Positions 8,064 to 17,029 of a DNA stretch of 64,000 nucleotides are shown here, piece by piece; the first letter of the stretch is position 1; each line of letters opens with the position of its first letter. The stretch comes from Tichowtungia sp964398915 (GTDB taxonomy: Bacteria > Verrucomicrobiota > Kiritimatiellia > Kiritimatiellales > Tichowtungiaceae). Location of the stretch: NCBI GenBank assembly GCA_964398915.1, contig CAYNOR010000008.1, forward strand, positions 1 through 64,000, written 5' to 3'. The notes beneath the pieces were generated by a model. The model was not told where the DNA came from and ran no database searches. It saw nothing but the letters and a program-made list of their open reading frames with translations. Made by a program: the position numbers and the translations under genes.

Positions 8064-9164
8064 TTAAATTCCAAGCGATGCCAGTTCGGGTTTCAACGCG
8101 GCTTCCAGCTTGATCATTACTTCAACCATCTCGGATTGTATCTCTGGCCATTGGGGCTCCGGACTGCGGTAGCCGCCTCGCTCAACCACGTGTTTAATGC
8201 GGGAAGCGCGCTTAATGTCGAGACGCTCCCACGTAAGCGTTCCTCCGAAAGCCTTTTCGATTTCGTCTTTACGGGCGCAGAGCTGGTCGAAGATATGTTT
8301 ATTCTCAACAGCATCACCGCGGTCTATGTACAGCTCCACCACACCATATTCTTGACCAATGACATAGTTGAGGCCGAGGCCGCGATGGCCTGAACTTGCC
8401 CCCATCCAGCCGTAAGCGCCCGGCTTTATATTGGCGTGACGCGTTTTGCGGTTGCGGGTAATGGCCACCAATCCTTCCCAGAACTTCAGGCGGACGTCGT
8501 AGCGTTCCGCCCGCTTTTTGCGACCAACCTGCTCTTTCTCCCGCAGCTGTATCTGATAGTCGTTGGCCTCCGGTAGCGGAATGATCTGCTGAACGTCAAT
8601 CAGCCGTTTCTCGCCGTCCTCATACGGACGCAGACGAAGGCAACGAATGTCGATGTCCCGTTCGCGCAACCAAAGCACGGCTGTGGTGAGTTCCTTTCCG
8701 AAATCTTCGGAAACCAGCATGATGCGCACATCGGGGGCAAAGGTTTCCTCGTCGGGTTCATCCCAGCCAAGAAATGTCAGCATCCGGGTTCGCGCATCTT
8801 CTGCCGGTTCGCCCATCGCCAACAAAAATTCAGCGTGAATCTGCTCGGCTCGCTCAAAGGTCATCGCGGACACCATGCTGGCGTAGCGGATGGCTTGCAG
8901 CTCCATGTGTCCGCCGTCATTGGTTCGTTTCAGCTCGATCACCACGAGATTCGCCTGTTTATCGATGGCAAGCAGGTCGATGCGGCGGCGACTGTCATCC
9001 CAATCGCTGAACTCCTCTGCGAGTACATAGAGATCGTCGCCCAGCACGTCAATTTGCGTCCGCAATAAGCGCTGGATGTCATCGCGCTCGCGAACCTTCA
9101 GGGCGGCAAAGGAGGCTGGGTTGATTGGCCGGAAGGCATCGGATGTCATTTCGTATAGTGGCAT
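8064..9164 (-). CDS. PD-(D/E)XK nuclease-like protein (DUF4268-like)
   Basis: A 366-residue protein. Residues 62-80 (RIDLLAIDKQANLVVIELKR) carry D63, E77 and K79 in the spacing of a PD-(D/E)XK active site of the NucS/DUF91 type. The C-terminal part (about 215-360, with KFWEGLVAITR and ALKPELASL) resembles DUF4268, a domain often attached to such nucleases. It is 15 bp after hsdS and 5 bp before the PtuA-like gene, so it is co-transcribed with both. Its target is unknown. It may be a third component of one of the two systems or an independent nuclease. The ATG at 9164 has AAGGAG about 7 nt upstream. Confidence 0.75.
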   Translation of the reverse strand: MPLYEMTSDAFRPINPASFAALKVRERDDIQRLLRTQIDVLGDDLYVLAEEFSDWDDSRRRIDLLAIDKQANLVVIELKRTNDGGHMELQAIRYASMVSAMTFERAEQIHAEFLLAMGEPAEDARTRMLTFLGWDEPDEETFAPDVRIMLVSEDFGKELTTAVLWLRERDIDIRCLRLRPYEDGEKRLIDVQQIIPLPEANDYQIQLREKEQVGRKKRAERYDVRLKFWEGLVAITRNRKTRHANIKPGAYGWMGASSGHRGLGLNYVIGQEYGVVELYIDRGDAVENKHIFDQLCARKDEIEKAFGGTLTWERLDIKRASRIKHVVERGGYRSPEPQWPEIQSEMVEVMIKLEAALKPELASLGI

Positions 9165-9179
9165 GGTGAGGCTCCTTCT

Positions 9180-10808
9180 TTATGATTTGGGCGGGCGGCC
9201 ACGGCGGCCGGTGCCTTTACTTGACTGAGCGGAAATCTTGCGATTATTGGGGGTGCCGGTGAGTTCGGCGACGAGGGCGGAGAGGAAGTTCGCGGCGGCG
9301 GTGCGGGAGGCGGCGAGCTGCGTTTCCAACTCGTCCACCAAGGCCATCAGTTGATCCACTTTGGCCACGATCCGGCGTTGTTCGGCAAGGGGTGGGAGTG
9401 GGAATGGCATTGCCTTGAGAACATCCATGCCAGGGATGTTTTTCTGAGCCGTTCCCGAGAGATTCGTGAGCGTGTCTGTCTCCATGAAGAACGCCGGGAA
9501 CAGAATCAGGAAATATTCGTTGAGCACGGCGGACTGGTGAAGACTCAGCTTTAGCAGTGCTTGATTGATGATGCCGCGCTCGATGTCCGCCGGAACGATT
9601 GCCACCTTTCCAACAGTCCCTGAGCAACTCACCAAGATTTCGCCGGGATGGAGCTCGAATGCACGCAGCTCATCGAACTTCGCCTCGTTGATGTAGTAAC
9701 GCCCTTTTGTGAAATCGCCGTAGATCGCGTGTTGCTGTTCGTAAATTTTGAATCCACTTGAAACGAACATGTCCTTTCGGATGGTGCTGCCGAACGGTCC
9801 CCGCTTGATCGCATACTGCACAGGGCGCGTAGCCTCCACTAGGCGGGTCCATCGCCAACCGAATGGCAGATCCGCCATGTCGCTATCGTCGGGAGTTTCT
9901 TCGAGTCCGTGTCGCCTAATGATCCCATCGCGAATTGCCCTCTTGGCGTCCTTGCTCACCTGTTCAATCGACGCCTCCGCCGGTTCGTCGTTGGGGTCTT
10001 GGGGGACGAGCTTGCCTTGAACGGCGAGAGTGAGGATGGATTTGCGGAGGTCGGCGGGGGAAATGGTGTAGGACGGATGGAAAATAAAATTGAGGTTGGC
10101 TGGGGTGGGCGCGTCGGCAAAGCGAGCTAGCGACGCGCGGGCCAACGCGGCGTGTTTTTCTTCACGCTCTTTCTGCTGCGCCTCCAGCCGATCACACAAT
10201 GCCATTAACTCATCCACCTTCGCCACAATCCGCTTCTGCTCGGCGAGGGGCGGGAGGGAAATTTCCCAAGCCTTAAGAATGGTTTGACTGATGTTCTTCT
10301 GCGCGAGACCTTGCCCACGTGCGAGCAAGGCGGGCTGAATGCCCTTTATTGTGTGAAAGAGGTATCTCAAGTCGACGCGTTTCGGATCGGGTTTACAGAA
10401 CGCGATAGCCTGATTCGTGGCGCATTCAATTCCAGTGATGCCCAGCTTGCCGATAGAGCCATACATCGCAATAAGCAATACACCCTTTGGTAACAGTCGG
10501 GCTGAGCTATTGGCGAGTCCTTCCTCGGTGATGAAGGTCGATGCTGAGGTTACAATCCCATCGTTTAGGTCACCGATTATGAGCCATGGAATTGAGCCGC
10601 CGTAATACTGCGGTTCGCTGCGTAGAGGCGTTCCACCGCTACCCCAGTCGCCGAGTGATCCGAGTGAAACGCGATCCCATTTACTTGAGTCAAGTCCGAT
10701 GACACTTCCGTTGAGCGCAAGCCGAAGCACCAGCTCGCGCATCGACTTCACTCCGTTCGGCGTGTCTGCAAGTTCGTCGAACTTTTCAAAGAAGGTTTCC
10801 AGCTTCAT
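9180..10808 (-). CDS. hsdS: type I restriction specificity subunit HsdS
   Basis: A 542-residue HsdS with two target-recognition domains (about residues 40-190 and 310-475), each followed by the conserved segment LPPLAEQ-[KR]-RIVAKVD-[EQ]-LMAL and a helix (LCDRLEAQ, LVDELETQL). The two helices form the spacer that sets the distance between half-sites. HsdS chooses the DNA sequence for both methylation and cleavage. It overlaps hsdM by 4 bp (ATGA), a coupled pair. The C-terminus ends GRRGRPPKS, an AT-hook-like motif not needed for HsdS function and unusual for the family. Both TRDs look complete. Confidence 0.93.
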   Translation of the reverse strand: MKLETFFEKFDELADTPNGVKSMRELVLRLALNGSVIGLDSSKWDRVSLGSLGDWGSGGTPLRSEPQYYGGSIPWLIIGDLNDGIVTSASTFITEEGLANSSARLLPKGVLLIAMYGSIGKLGITGIECATNQAIAFCKPDPKRVDLRYLFHTIKGIQPALLARGQGLAQKNISQTILKAWEISLPPLAEQKRIVAKVDELMALCDRLEAQQKEREEKHAALARASLARFADAPTPANLNFIFHPSYTISPADLRKSILTLAVQGKLVPQDPNDEPAEASIEQVSKDAKRAIRDGIIRRHGLEETPDDSDMADLPFGWRWTRLVEATRPVQYAIKRGPFGSTIRKDMFVSSGFKIYEQQHAIYGDFTKGRYYINEAKFDELRAFELHPGEILVSCSGTVGKVAIVPADIERGIINQALLKLSLHQSAVLNEYFLILFPAFFMETDTLTNLSGTAQKNIPGMDVLKAMPFPLPPLAEQRRIVAKVDQLMALVDELETQLAASRTAAANFLSALVAELTGTPNNRKISAQSSKGTGRRGRPPKS

Positions 10809-12265
10809 TCAGCAGTCCCGGCAGTGGCGATGAGGGCGTGGTGGAGTTCCTGTTTCAGCGCGGCGCGGGTGGCGGCGATCTGGGCGAGGAGCTTTTCGTA
10901 TTCGGGGAGCAGATGATCCACGTCGCCGGGGCCCTCATCCGCATTGTGCGGGTTTTTGAGGTCAAGGTTGTAATTGCCCGCTTTGATCTGGTCGATGGAG
11001 ACACGCCACGCCTGCTCGTTTTCGACGCGGTTATCCCACCACGCTCTTTCCGGTTCGAACTCTTCAATGCGGATGGGTTTGCCTTTGTTGTAGCTCTTGG
11101 CTCCCGCCGGATAAGGATGCTCGTAATACCAGGTTTCGGTGGTGGGTGCGCCTTTGGTAAAGAAAATGAGGTTGGTGCGGATGCCGGTGTAAGGAGCAAA
11201 GACGCCATTCGGCAGGCGGACGATGGTGTGGAGGTTGCATTCCTTCAGCAACGCTTCCTTGATGCGGGTCTTGACGCCTTCGCCGAAGAGCGTGCCGTCG
11301 GGCAGAACCAGTCCAGCGCGTCCGCCGGGCTTGAGGATTTTCATGAGAAGCACGAGAAAAAGGTCGGCGGTTTCGCGGGTGCGGAACTCGGCGGGATAGT
11401 TGGATTCGATGCCGTCCTCTTCCATGCCGCCGAAGGGCGGATTGGTGACGATGACATCCACCCTCTCCTTCGGCCCCCAGTCGCGCAACGGGCGGGAAAG
11501 CGTGTTGTCGTGGCGGACGTTGGACGGAACATCAATGCCGTGCAGGAGTAGATTGGTCATACACAGAACATGCGGCAGGTGCTTTTTCTCGATGCCGGAA
11601 AAACAGTCCTGAATGTAGAGTTCGTCGGCTTCGGTCTTGGCCTGTTTGCGCAGGTGTTCGATGGCGCAGACGAGGAAGCCGCCGGTGCCGCAAGCCGGGT
11701 CGAGAATCGTTTCGCGTTTTTCAAGGCTTGGATTGACCTGTTCAACAATGAACTGGGTGACGGCGCGCGGGGTGTAAAACTCGCCGGCATTGCCCGCCGA
11801 CTGAAGGTCTTTGAGGAGTTTTTCGTAAATGTCGCCGAACATGTGGCGGTCATCAGAAGCATTAAAGTCGATGCCGTTGATCTTGTTGATGACCTGCCGC
11901 ATCAGGGTCCCGTTTTTCATGTAGTTGTTGGCATCCTCGAAGGCGGAACGGATCAGGCCGGTAATCTTGTCGCCGCCAGCAGTGAGGTTTTTCAGCTTCG
12001 GCAGGAGCGTATTATCGACAAAGTCGAGAAGCTTCCCTCCGGTCATGCCTTCCTCATCCATCGCCCAGTCTGACCAGCGAAGGTGTTTCGGTAGCGGGGA
12101 TTTATAGTCGTCGCGGAGGATTGCCATTTCCTTTTCGCGGTCATCGAAGATTTTCAGAAAGAACATCCAGCCGAGCTGTTCGAGCCGTTGCGCGTCGCCG
12201 TAGGTCCCGGCGTCTTTGCGCATGATGTCCTGAATGGATTTGATGAGGTTGGATACGTTGGGCAT
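10805..12265 (-). CDS. hsdM: type I restriction DNA methyltransferase HsdM
   Basis: A 486-residue N6-adenine methyltransferase. SAM-binding motif I is LDPACGTGGF at 188-197, and the catalytic NPPF is at 275-278; GEFYTPR near 161 is the usual lead-in. The N-terminal helical domain (IQDIMRKDAGTYGDAQRLEQL) is typical of HsdM. With HsdS it methylates host sites and with HsdR it restricts unmethylated DNA. It lies 3 bp after hsdR and overlaps hsdS. Nothing suggests inactivation. Confidence 0.95.
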   Translation of the reverse strand: MPNVSNLIKSIQDIMRKDAGTYGDAQRLEQLGWMFFLKIFDDREKEMAILRDDYKSPLPKHLRWSDWAMDEEGMTGGKLLDFVDNTLLPKLKNLTAGGDKITGLIRSAFEDANNYMKNGTLMRQVINKINGIDFNASDDRHMFGDIYEKLLKDLQSAGNAGEFYTPRAVTQFIVEQVNPSLEKRETILDPACGTGGFLVCAIEHLRKQAKTEADELYIQDCFSGIEKKHLPHVLCMTNLLLHGIDVPSNVRHDNTLSRPLRDWGPKERVDVIVTNPPFGGMEEDGIESNYPAEFRTRETADLFLVLLMKILKPGGRAGLVLPDGTLFGEGVKTRIKEALLKECNLHTIVRLPNGVFAPYTGIRTNLIFFTKGAPTTETWYYEHPYPAGAKSYNKGKPIRIEEFEPERAWWDNRVENEQAWRVSIDQIKAGNYNLDLKNPHNADEGPGDVDHLLPEYEKLLAQIAATRAALKQELHHALIATAGTAE

Positions 12266-12268
12266 AGA

Positions 12269-14629
12269 TCAGGCTGCTTTCGGGTAGAGGGCGTTTTCGA
12301 GTTCACGGATGGCGGCTAGATAGTTTGGTTTGCCGCCGAAAAATTTGATGATTTCAACCGGCGTGCCGAAGGCGGTCAGCGGATCAACCTTCAAGATTTC
12401 GAGCGACTCGACGCTCTTGAGTCCGCTGTCGGCGTATTTCTGGAGCAAGGCATCGAGCACGGCGCGGGCCTGTTCGCCGTATTTGGCGAAGACGTGGCGT
12501 TTTTGCACCTGTTCCGCCCGTTCGCGCCGGGTGAGCGGCGGCGCATCGAAGGCGACATGGCAAACGAGATCGAAGGCGTCGAAGTCGCGGCCGACCTGTT
12601 CGGCCAGTTCATCGAGAAAGACACCTTGGGCGGCGAGCTCTTCGATGACGGCCTGTTTGCGTTCCGCGTTCTGCCATGTGGTGAGGAAATCGTCCAGCGA
12701 GGTATAAGCCTTGCGAACCGTCTTGCGGGTGAAATCTTTCAACGATTCGGTGATGAGCTTGCCGTGTTCGTCCAGATATTGGACACGCTCGGTGGCAACG
12801 GAGACTTCTACGTCGTTGACATAGTATTTTGTCGGGGTTGACGGATCAACGGGGCCGCCCTCCGGCGGTTCGTGAATAATGTCGCCGCCGGGATCGTTCT
12901 CATCATCGGGCGGATAGACCGGCGGGACTACAGGCTCATTCGGCTTAGGTTCGTAGATTTGCACCGGGTCGCCGTCAAATGCCGGATCGGCAAAGAGCGC
13001 CGTGGCTCGCTTGAAATCCATGATGGTGAAAAACATTTTGTTGTAGTCTTCGTTGATGCGTGTGCCGCGTCCGATGATCTGTTTAAACTCGGTCATGGAG
13101 TTGATGCGCTTATCGAGCACGATCAGATGGCAGGTCTGGGCGTCAACGCCAGTGGACATAAGCTGCGAGGTGGTGGCGATAACCGGGAAAGTTGATTCCG
13201 GGTCGATGAAGTTATCGAGCTGGGCTTTACCCTCTTCGTTGTCGCCGGTGATGCGCATGACGTATTTGCTGTTGGCGGCTGCCAGATCGGCGTTGGCGTT
13301 GACCAGCGCCTGCCTCATTCGTTCGGCATGATCGATGTTGTCACAGAACACAATGGTTTTGGCGAAACGATTGGTGGCCTTGAGAAATTCCGTGATTTTT
13401 GCGGCGACAAGTTCCGTCCGCTTTTCAAGCACAAGGTTCCGGTCATAGTCGAGACCGTTGTATTCGCGGTCTTCGATGAGCTGGCCGTATTTATCGGTTT
13501 TCCCTTTTTCCGGACGCCAGCCTTCGAGGTCTTTGTCGAGGCCGATGCGGATGACTTTGTAGGGGGCGAGGAAGCCGTCGGAAATCCCCTGTTTGAGCGA
13601 GTAGGTGTAAAGCGGGTCACCAAAATATTCGATGTTGGAAACGTCTTTGGTTTCTTTCGGCGTAGCCGTCAGTCCAATCTGGGTCGCTGAAGAAAAGTAT
13701 TCGAGGATTCGCCGCCAGTTGGCATCGTCCGCCGCACTGCCGCGATGACATTCGTCAATTATGACCAGATCGAAGAAGTCGGGCGAAAATTGTTTGTAGA
13801 TGTTTTGATCCTCTTCGGTGCCGCTGACGGCCTGATAGAGGGAAAGGTAAATTTCGTAGGCCTTGTCCACGGTGCGGTTGGTTATTTTCGTCATGGCCTG
13901 ACCGAACGGCTTGAAGTCGTTGGTCTTGGTCTGGTCGGCGAGGATGTTGCGGTCTACGAGGAACAGAATCCGCTTTTTGGCCCCTGCTTTCCAAAGCCGC
14001 CAGATGATCTGGAACGCGGTGTAGGTTTTGCCGGTGCCAGTTGCCATGGTCAGCAGAATCCGGTTTTCGCCGCGACCGATGGCGTCAACAGTTCGGTTGA
14101 TGGCGATTTGCTGATAGTAGCGGGGTGTTTTGCCGGAGCCGTCATCGTAGTAGTCTTGGGTGGTAACGGCTTTCTGTTCGGGCGTGAAGGCTTTCGCGGC
14201 GCAGTAACGGCTCCACAGTTCTTCGGGTGATGGAAATTGATCGAGCGGAATCTCGCGGGTAACCGTGCTGCCGGTGGCTGTGCGATCGTGTTCCAAAAAC
14301 GCGTCGCCGTTCGAACTGTAGGCAAAGGGAATGTCGAGGATTTCCGCGTATTCGAGCGCCTGTTGCATCCCCGCGCCCACGGCTTGGGTGTTGTCTTTTG
14401 CTTCAATGACAGCCAGCGGAAGGTTCGGTTTATAGAAAAGAAGATAGTCGGCTTTTTTGGCTTCGCCGCGCCTGACCATTTTCCCGCGAACGATGACGCG
14501 CCCTTTGGTGAAGTAGACCTCTTCGCGCAACTGGCTTATCACATCCCATTTATCACCGTTTTCCCCGACCAGCGCCGGGGTGATGTATTTGGTGCGAATG
14601 TCCGCCTCAGTTAATGACTTTTTGTCCAT
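12269..14629 (-). CDS. hsdR: type I restriction endonuclease HsdR (EcoEI-like)
   Basis: A 786-residue motor and nuclease subunit. The N-terminal nuclease has D61 and E76-A-K78 (PLAVIEAKDN). SF2 helicase motifs follow: MATGTGKT at 195-202, DECH at 292-295, LTATPKE, and GRGTRI in motif VI. The C-terminal part fits the EcoEI_R_C domain. It translocates DNA and cuts unmethylated invaders. It is the first gene of the restriction operon; the 185-bp gap upstream holds its likely promoter, two copies of a TTCCAA-type palindrome (14643-14688), and otherwise nothing recognised. The start MDKKSLTEADIR is typical of the family. Confidence 0.94.
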   Translation of the reverse strand: MDKKSLTEADIRTKYITPALVGENGDKWDVISQLREEVYFTKGRVIVRGKMVRRGEAKKADYLLFYKPNLPLAVIEAKDNTQAVGAGMQQALEYAEILDIPFAYSSNGDAFLEHDRTATGSTVTREIPLDQFPSPEELWSRYCAAKAFTPEQKAVTTQDYYDDGSGKTPRYYQQIAINRTVDAIGRGENRILLTMATGTGKTYTAFQIIWRLWKAGAKKRILFLVDRNILADQTKTNDFKPFGQAMTKITNRTVDKAYEIYLSLYQAVSGTEEDQNIYKQFSPDFFDLVIIDECHRGSAADDANWRRILEYFSSATQIGLTATPKETKDVSNIEYFGDPLYTYSLKQGISDGFLAPYKVIRIGLDKDLEGWRPEKGKTDKYGQLIEDREYNGLDYDRNLVLEKRTELVAAKITEFLKATNRFAKTIVFCDNIDHAERMRQALVNANADLAAANSKYVMRITGDNEEGKAQLDNFIDPESTFPVIATTSQLMSTGVDAQTCHLIVLDKRINSMTEFKQIIGRGTRINEDYNKMFFTIMDFKRATALFADPAFDGDPVQIYEPKPNEPVVPPVYPPDDENDPGGDIIHEPPEGGPVDPSTPTKYYVNDVEVSVATERVQYLDEHGKLITESLKDFTRKTVRKAYTSLDDFLTTWQNAERKQAVIEELAAQGVFLDELAEQVGRDFDAFDLVCHVAFDAPPLTRRERAEQVQKRHVFAKYGEQARAVLDALLQKYADSGLKSVESLEILKVDPLTAFGTPVEIIKFFGGKPNYLAAIRELENALYPKAA

Positions 14630-14642
14630 GTCGTGGTTAGGC

Positions 14643-14688
14643 TTCCAAAGGTTGGAAGATTTCTACAGCAAATTTCCAATGGTTGGAA
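14643..14688. repeat. two TTCCAA-N3-TTGGAA palindromes
   Basis: TTCCAAAGGTTGGAA at 14643-14657 and TTCCAATGGTTGGAA at 14674-14688, upstream of hsdR. Members of a family found at least eleven times in the window, mostly outside this element (34390, 34681, 34713, 45175, 45666, 46144, 48968, 48998 among others). Confidence 0.85.
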
Positions 14689-14814
14689 GCGCGAGCGCAG
14701 ACTTTTGTCAGCCCTGACGAAGCTTTTTCGGGTCACAAAAAATAGTTTGAATTATTTTTCCAAAAAACACGGAAAATCAAACGGGGCTCTGCTCACCTTG
14801 TTTCACATCCCTAC

Positions 14815-16191
14815 TCAGGCGGCGATAACGGCGGCGGCTTTTTCCTCATCCGTCATTCGGGCGACAGTTTCGACCAGCACCTTGAATTTTTTGACGACCT
14901 CTTCCGGTTGCAATGATTCCGCCTCTTTACCGAGATCCAATACCGCCTGAGGCAGATCAAAGCGTTCTTCGATGCCGCCGGTCAGCGCTTTCGGCAATGA
15001 AGATTCCAGCGCATGACGGAATTCCTCACGTTTCGGGCGGAAGTAGTGCTTCAAGACGACTTCGACAGTGGAATGACCGGTGACGCGCCGTACCAGTTCC
15101 ATCGGCACTCCGGCGGTCAGCGCCATGGTGATCCATGTCGTCCGCAAGGAGTGGAAATCTTTGACGCTGGCTTTCTGGCTGGCGTTCTCATTTACCGTCC
15201 GGATGTTTTTGATACCCGCATCACGCAAAACCTTTTTAAACCGCCACGTCAGACCGTGGTCGTTGGTGCGGTACATTTCTTCGGCTTCGGGGAAAACATA
15301 CTCACTGACCCGCGGACGGTTCGCCAATTCGGCCCGCAGCAGCGGGAATAACGGAATTTCAGCCATTTCGCCGGTCTTCGAAGTTTTTACGGAAATAAAC
15401 CCGTTTTTTAAGTCGATCGATTCCCATTTGAGTTTGCAGCAGTCGCCGCGCCGCATGGCGGTGCACATGGCCGTCAGAACAACGGGGCGGATGATGGCGT
15501 CGCAGTGCTCAAGAATGTCATTCAACTCCTTTTCCGAGAACGGCTGGCGGTGGACAGTGCGCAGAGACCGGTGCGGGATACCCGCGAAAGGATTTTTCAG
15601 AATCCCGGCATCGTGACCAAGCTGCTCAAACAGCCCTCGCATAACGGAAAGCTTCACGTTGTAGCTGGCGCCAGACAGCTTGCGCTCGTTCAGGGTTGTC
15701 AGCCAGGCCAGCACCATGGGACGGGTGACCTGTGACATATTTTTGACGGCCGGATACTTTGCCTGCATAACCTCGCGGAACTCGCGGATATTTGCTTTCT
15801 GGGCCGTCTCTGCCTTTTCCGTACGCGTTTTTTTAGCAGGCAGAAACGCCCACCGTATTTCCATTTCGGTCAAAGGAATCTGCGCAAGCCCTTCTCCTGA
15901 CTTAATCTCATAAAGTTCTTCCAGATGATGCGCCGCCGATTTGCGGCTGTGAGCCTCGCTCCGCAGTTCTTCGAGCTTAACCTGAGCCTTCATTCGGGAA
16001 TGCTCAAAGAGCGAATCTCCGCGCATTTTGAGCGTTTCAGGAATCTTTCCTTTAATCTCTATCCCGAGATTAACGCAGGTTGATTTCCCGTTTATTTTGA
16101 ACCGCCCGTACCACCATTTTGCCCGCAGTGATCCGTCTTTCTTCCGTGTGATTTCCAGTCCCATTTTCTGCCTCCTGTTGTTTGTGTTCAT
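14815..16191 (-). CDS. tyrosine recombinase (integrase)
   Basis: A 458-residue phage-type integrase. The catalytic set is visible: Arg in CTAMRRGD (about residue 243), Lys in SKTGE (about 270), HSLR (about 345), GHS (about 368) and the nucleophilic Tyr in HYFRPKR (about 381). The N-terminal arm (KDGSLRAKWWYGRFKINGK) and SAM-like core domain (about 130-215) are present. It lies next to tRNA-Thr, the probable attachment site, and should catalyse integration and excision of the element. The ATG at 16191 encodes MNTNNRRQKMGLEI; a second ATG ten codons in, preceded by AGGAGG, may be the real start. Confidence 0.93.
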   Translation of the reverse strand: MNTNNRRQKMGLEITRKKDGSLRAKWWYGRFKINGKSTCVNLGIEIKGKIPETLKMRGDSLFEHSRMKAQVKLEELRSEAHSRKSAAHHLEELYEIKSGEGLAQIPLTEMEIRWAFLPAKKTRTEKAETAQKANIREFREVMQAKYPAVKNMSQVTRPMVLAWLTTLNERKLSGASYNVKLSVMRGLFEQLGHDAGILKNPFAGIPHRSLRTVHRQPFSEKELNDILEHCDAIIRPVVLTAMCTAMRRGDCCKLKWESIDLKNGFISVKTSKTGEMAEIPLFPLLRAELANRPRVSEYVFPEAEEMYRTNDHGLTWRFKKVLRDAGIKNIRTVNENASQKASVKDFHSLRTTWITMALTAGVPMELVRRVTGHSTVEVVLKHYFRPKREEFRHALESSLPKALTGGIEERFDLPQAVLDLGKEAESLQPEEVVKKFKVLVETVARMTDEEKAAAVIAA

Positions 16192-16279
16192 ATGAAACGC
16201 CCTTAATCAAACAGGGCGAATCAACCGGCCAAACCCGAAGTTTCCCCCGAAGTCGGGCCGAACGAGGCGGAAAATAAAA

Positions 16280-16305
16280 AACAGCACCTTTCGCAAAGTG
16301 CTGTT
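16280..16305 (-). terminator. terminator after tRNA-Thr
   Basis: On the minus strand AACAGCAC and GTGCTGTT form an 8-bp stem with a 10-nt loop, followed by TTTTTTATTTT. It lies 17 bp past the tRNA-Thr 3' end, so it ends tRNA transcription and keeps it out of the integrase gene. Confidence 0.82.
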
Positions 16306-16321
16306 CATCAAATGCTAAGAC

Positions 16322-16396
16322 TGGAGCCGGCGGAGGGATTTGAACCCCCGACCAGCTGATTACAAATCAGCTGCTCTACCACTGAGCTACGCCGGC
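16322..16396 (-). tRNA. tRNA-Thr (anticodon TGT)
   Basis: A full cloverleaf on the minus strand: acceptor GCCGGCG with CGCCGGC, anticodon loop TTTGTAA (anticodon TGT), T arm GGTTCAAATCC, and an encoded CCA end at 16322-16324. An integrase gene lies beyond its 3' end, so the 3' half is the likely attachment site. No second copy of the 3' end was seen in the window. Confidence 0.97.
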
Positions 16397-16451
16397 GTTT
16401 GCGTTTGAAAAGAGGCGGGATTATGCGGAAAAAAGAAACAAAGTCAAATAC

Positions 16452-16715
16452 TCAGCCGCGTTTATAGCCGGGGCGATGGTGCCAGAGGTGGCGGAAGCCG
16501 TAACGAGAAAAGGCGGCAACAACCAGAAGCAGTGTAAGACCCAGCGTCATGATCAGGGTGAAAAGACCGCGATGATGGCTGGCGAGGTACACATCTTCCA
16601 CGAAAAAGTAGGCGGAAAGCAGCCCGCCAACAACCAATACCAACAAGGCAAACACCAACAGGCCTCGATACGGCCTCAGCTTGAACATTGGGACTTTGCC
16701 GCCCATTAAAATCAT
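16452..16715 (-). CDS. small two-helix membrane protein
   Basis: A hypothetical protein of about 87 residues with two hydrophobic helices (GLLVFALLVLVVGGLLSAYFFV and LFTLIMTLGLTLLLVVAAF) and a basic tail (RHLWHHRPGYKRG). No family recognised. No start has a good ribosome site; 16715, 16706, 16688 or a TTG at 16739 are possible. The DNA from 16740 to 17029 has no gene: it is AT-rich with imperfect inverted repeats (TATACAGTCGTAACC near 16831 against GGTTACGAAGC near 16907). Confidence 0.5.
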   Translation of the reverse strand: MILMGGKVPMFKLRPYRGLLVFALLVLVVGGLLSAYFFVEDVYLASHHRGLFTLIMTLGLTLLLVVAAFSRYGFRHLWHHRPGYKRG

Positions 16716-17029
16716 TTTTATCCGGCAATTTTTAATCAATCAGGTATTTGAATTGTTACAGAGTGACGTAGCAAATAACGGAAGTCAATATGCTTTCAGC
16801 GGTATATCGGGGTCATTCAGGGTCTTTTTTTATACAGTCGTAACCGCTTCGTTATAAACGGGTTAAGTAAAATTAAAACAAAAACACAACTTGTTATACA
16901 CTAACGGGTTACGAAGCTTTATAAAAAAGCCCTGCGGGGTCATTTTTCTAACCCACCTTTAGGCGACTTCAATCAAAACTTTTGTTTTTAATCCAATATT
17001 TGGCCGCGCGCATCGTTATGCTGAATACG

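Noticed and set aside
10838..14230. Several frames over 100 codons antisense to hsdM and hsdR
   Set aside because: They mirror well-supported restriction genes and have no features of their own.
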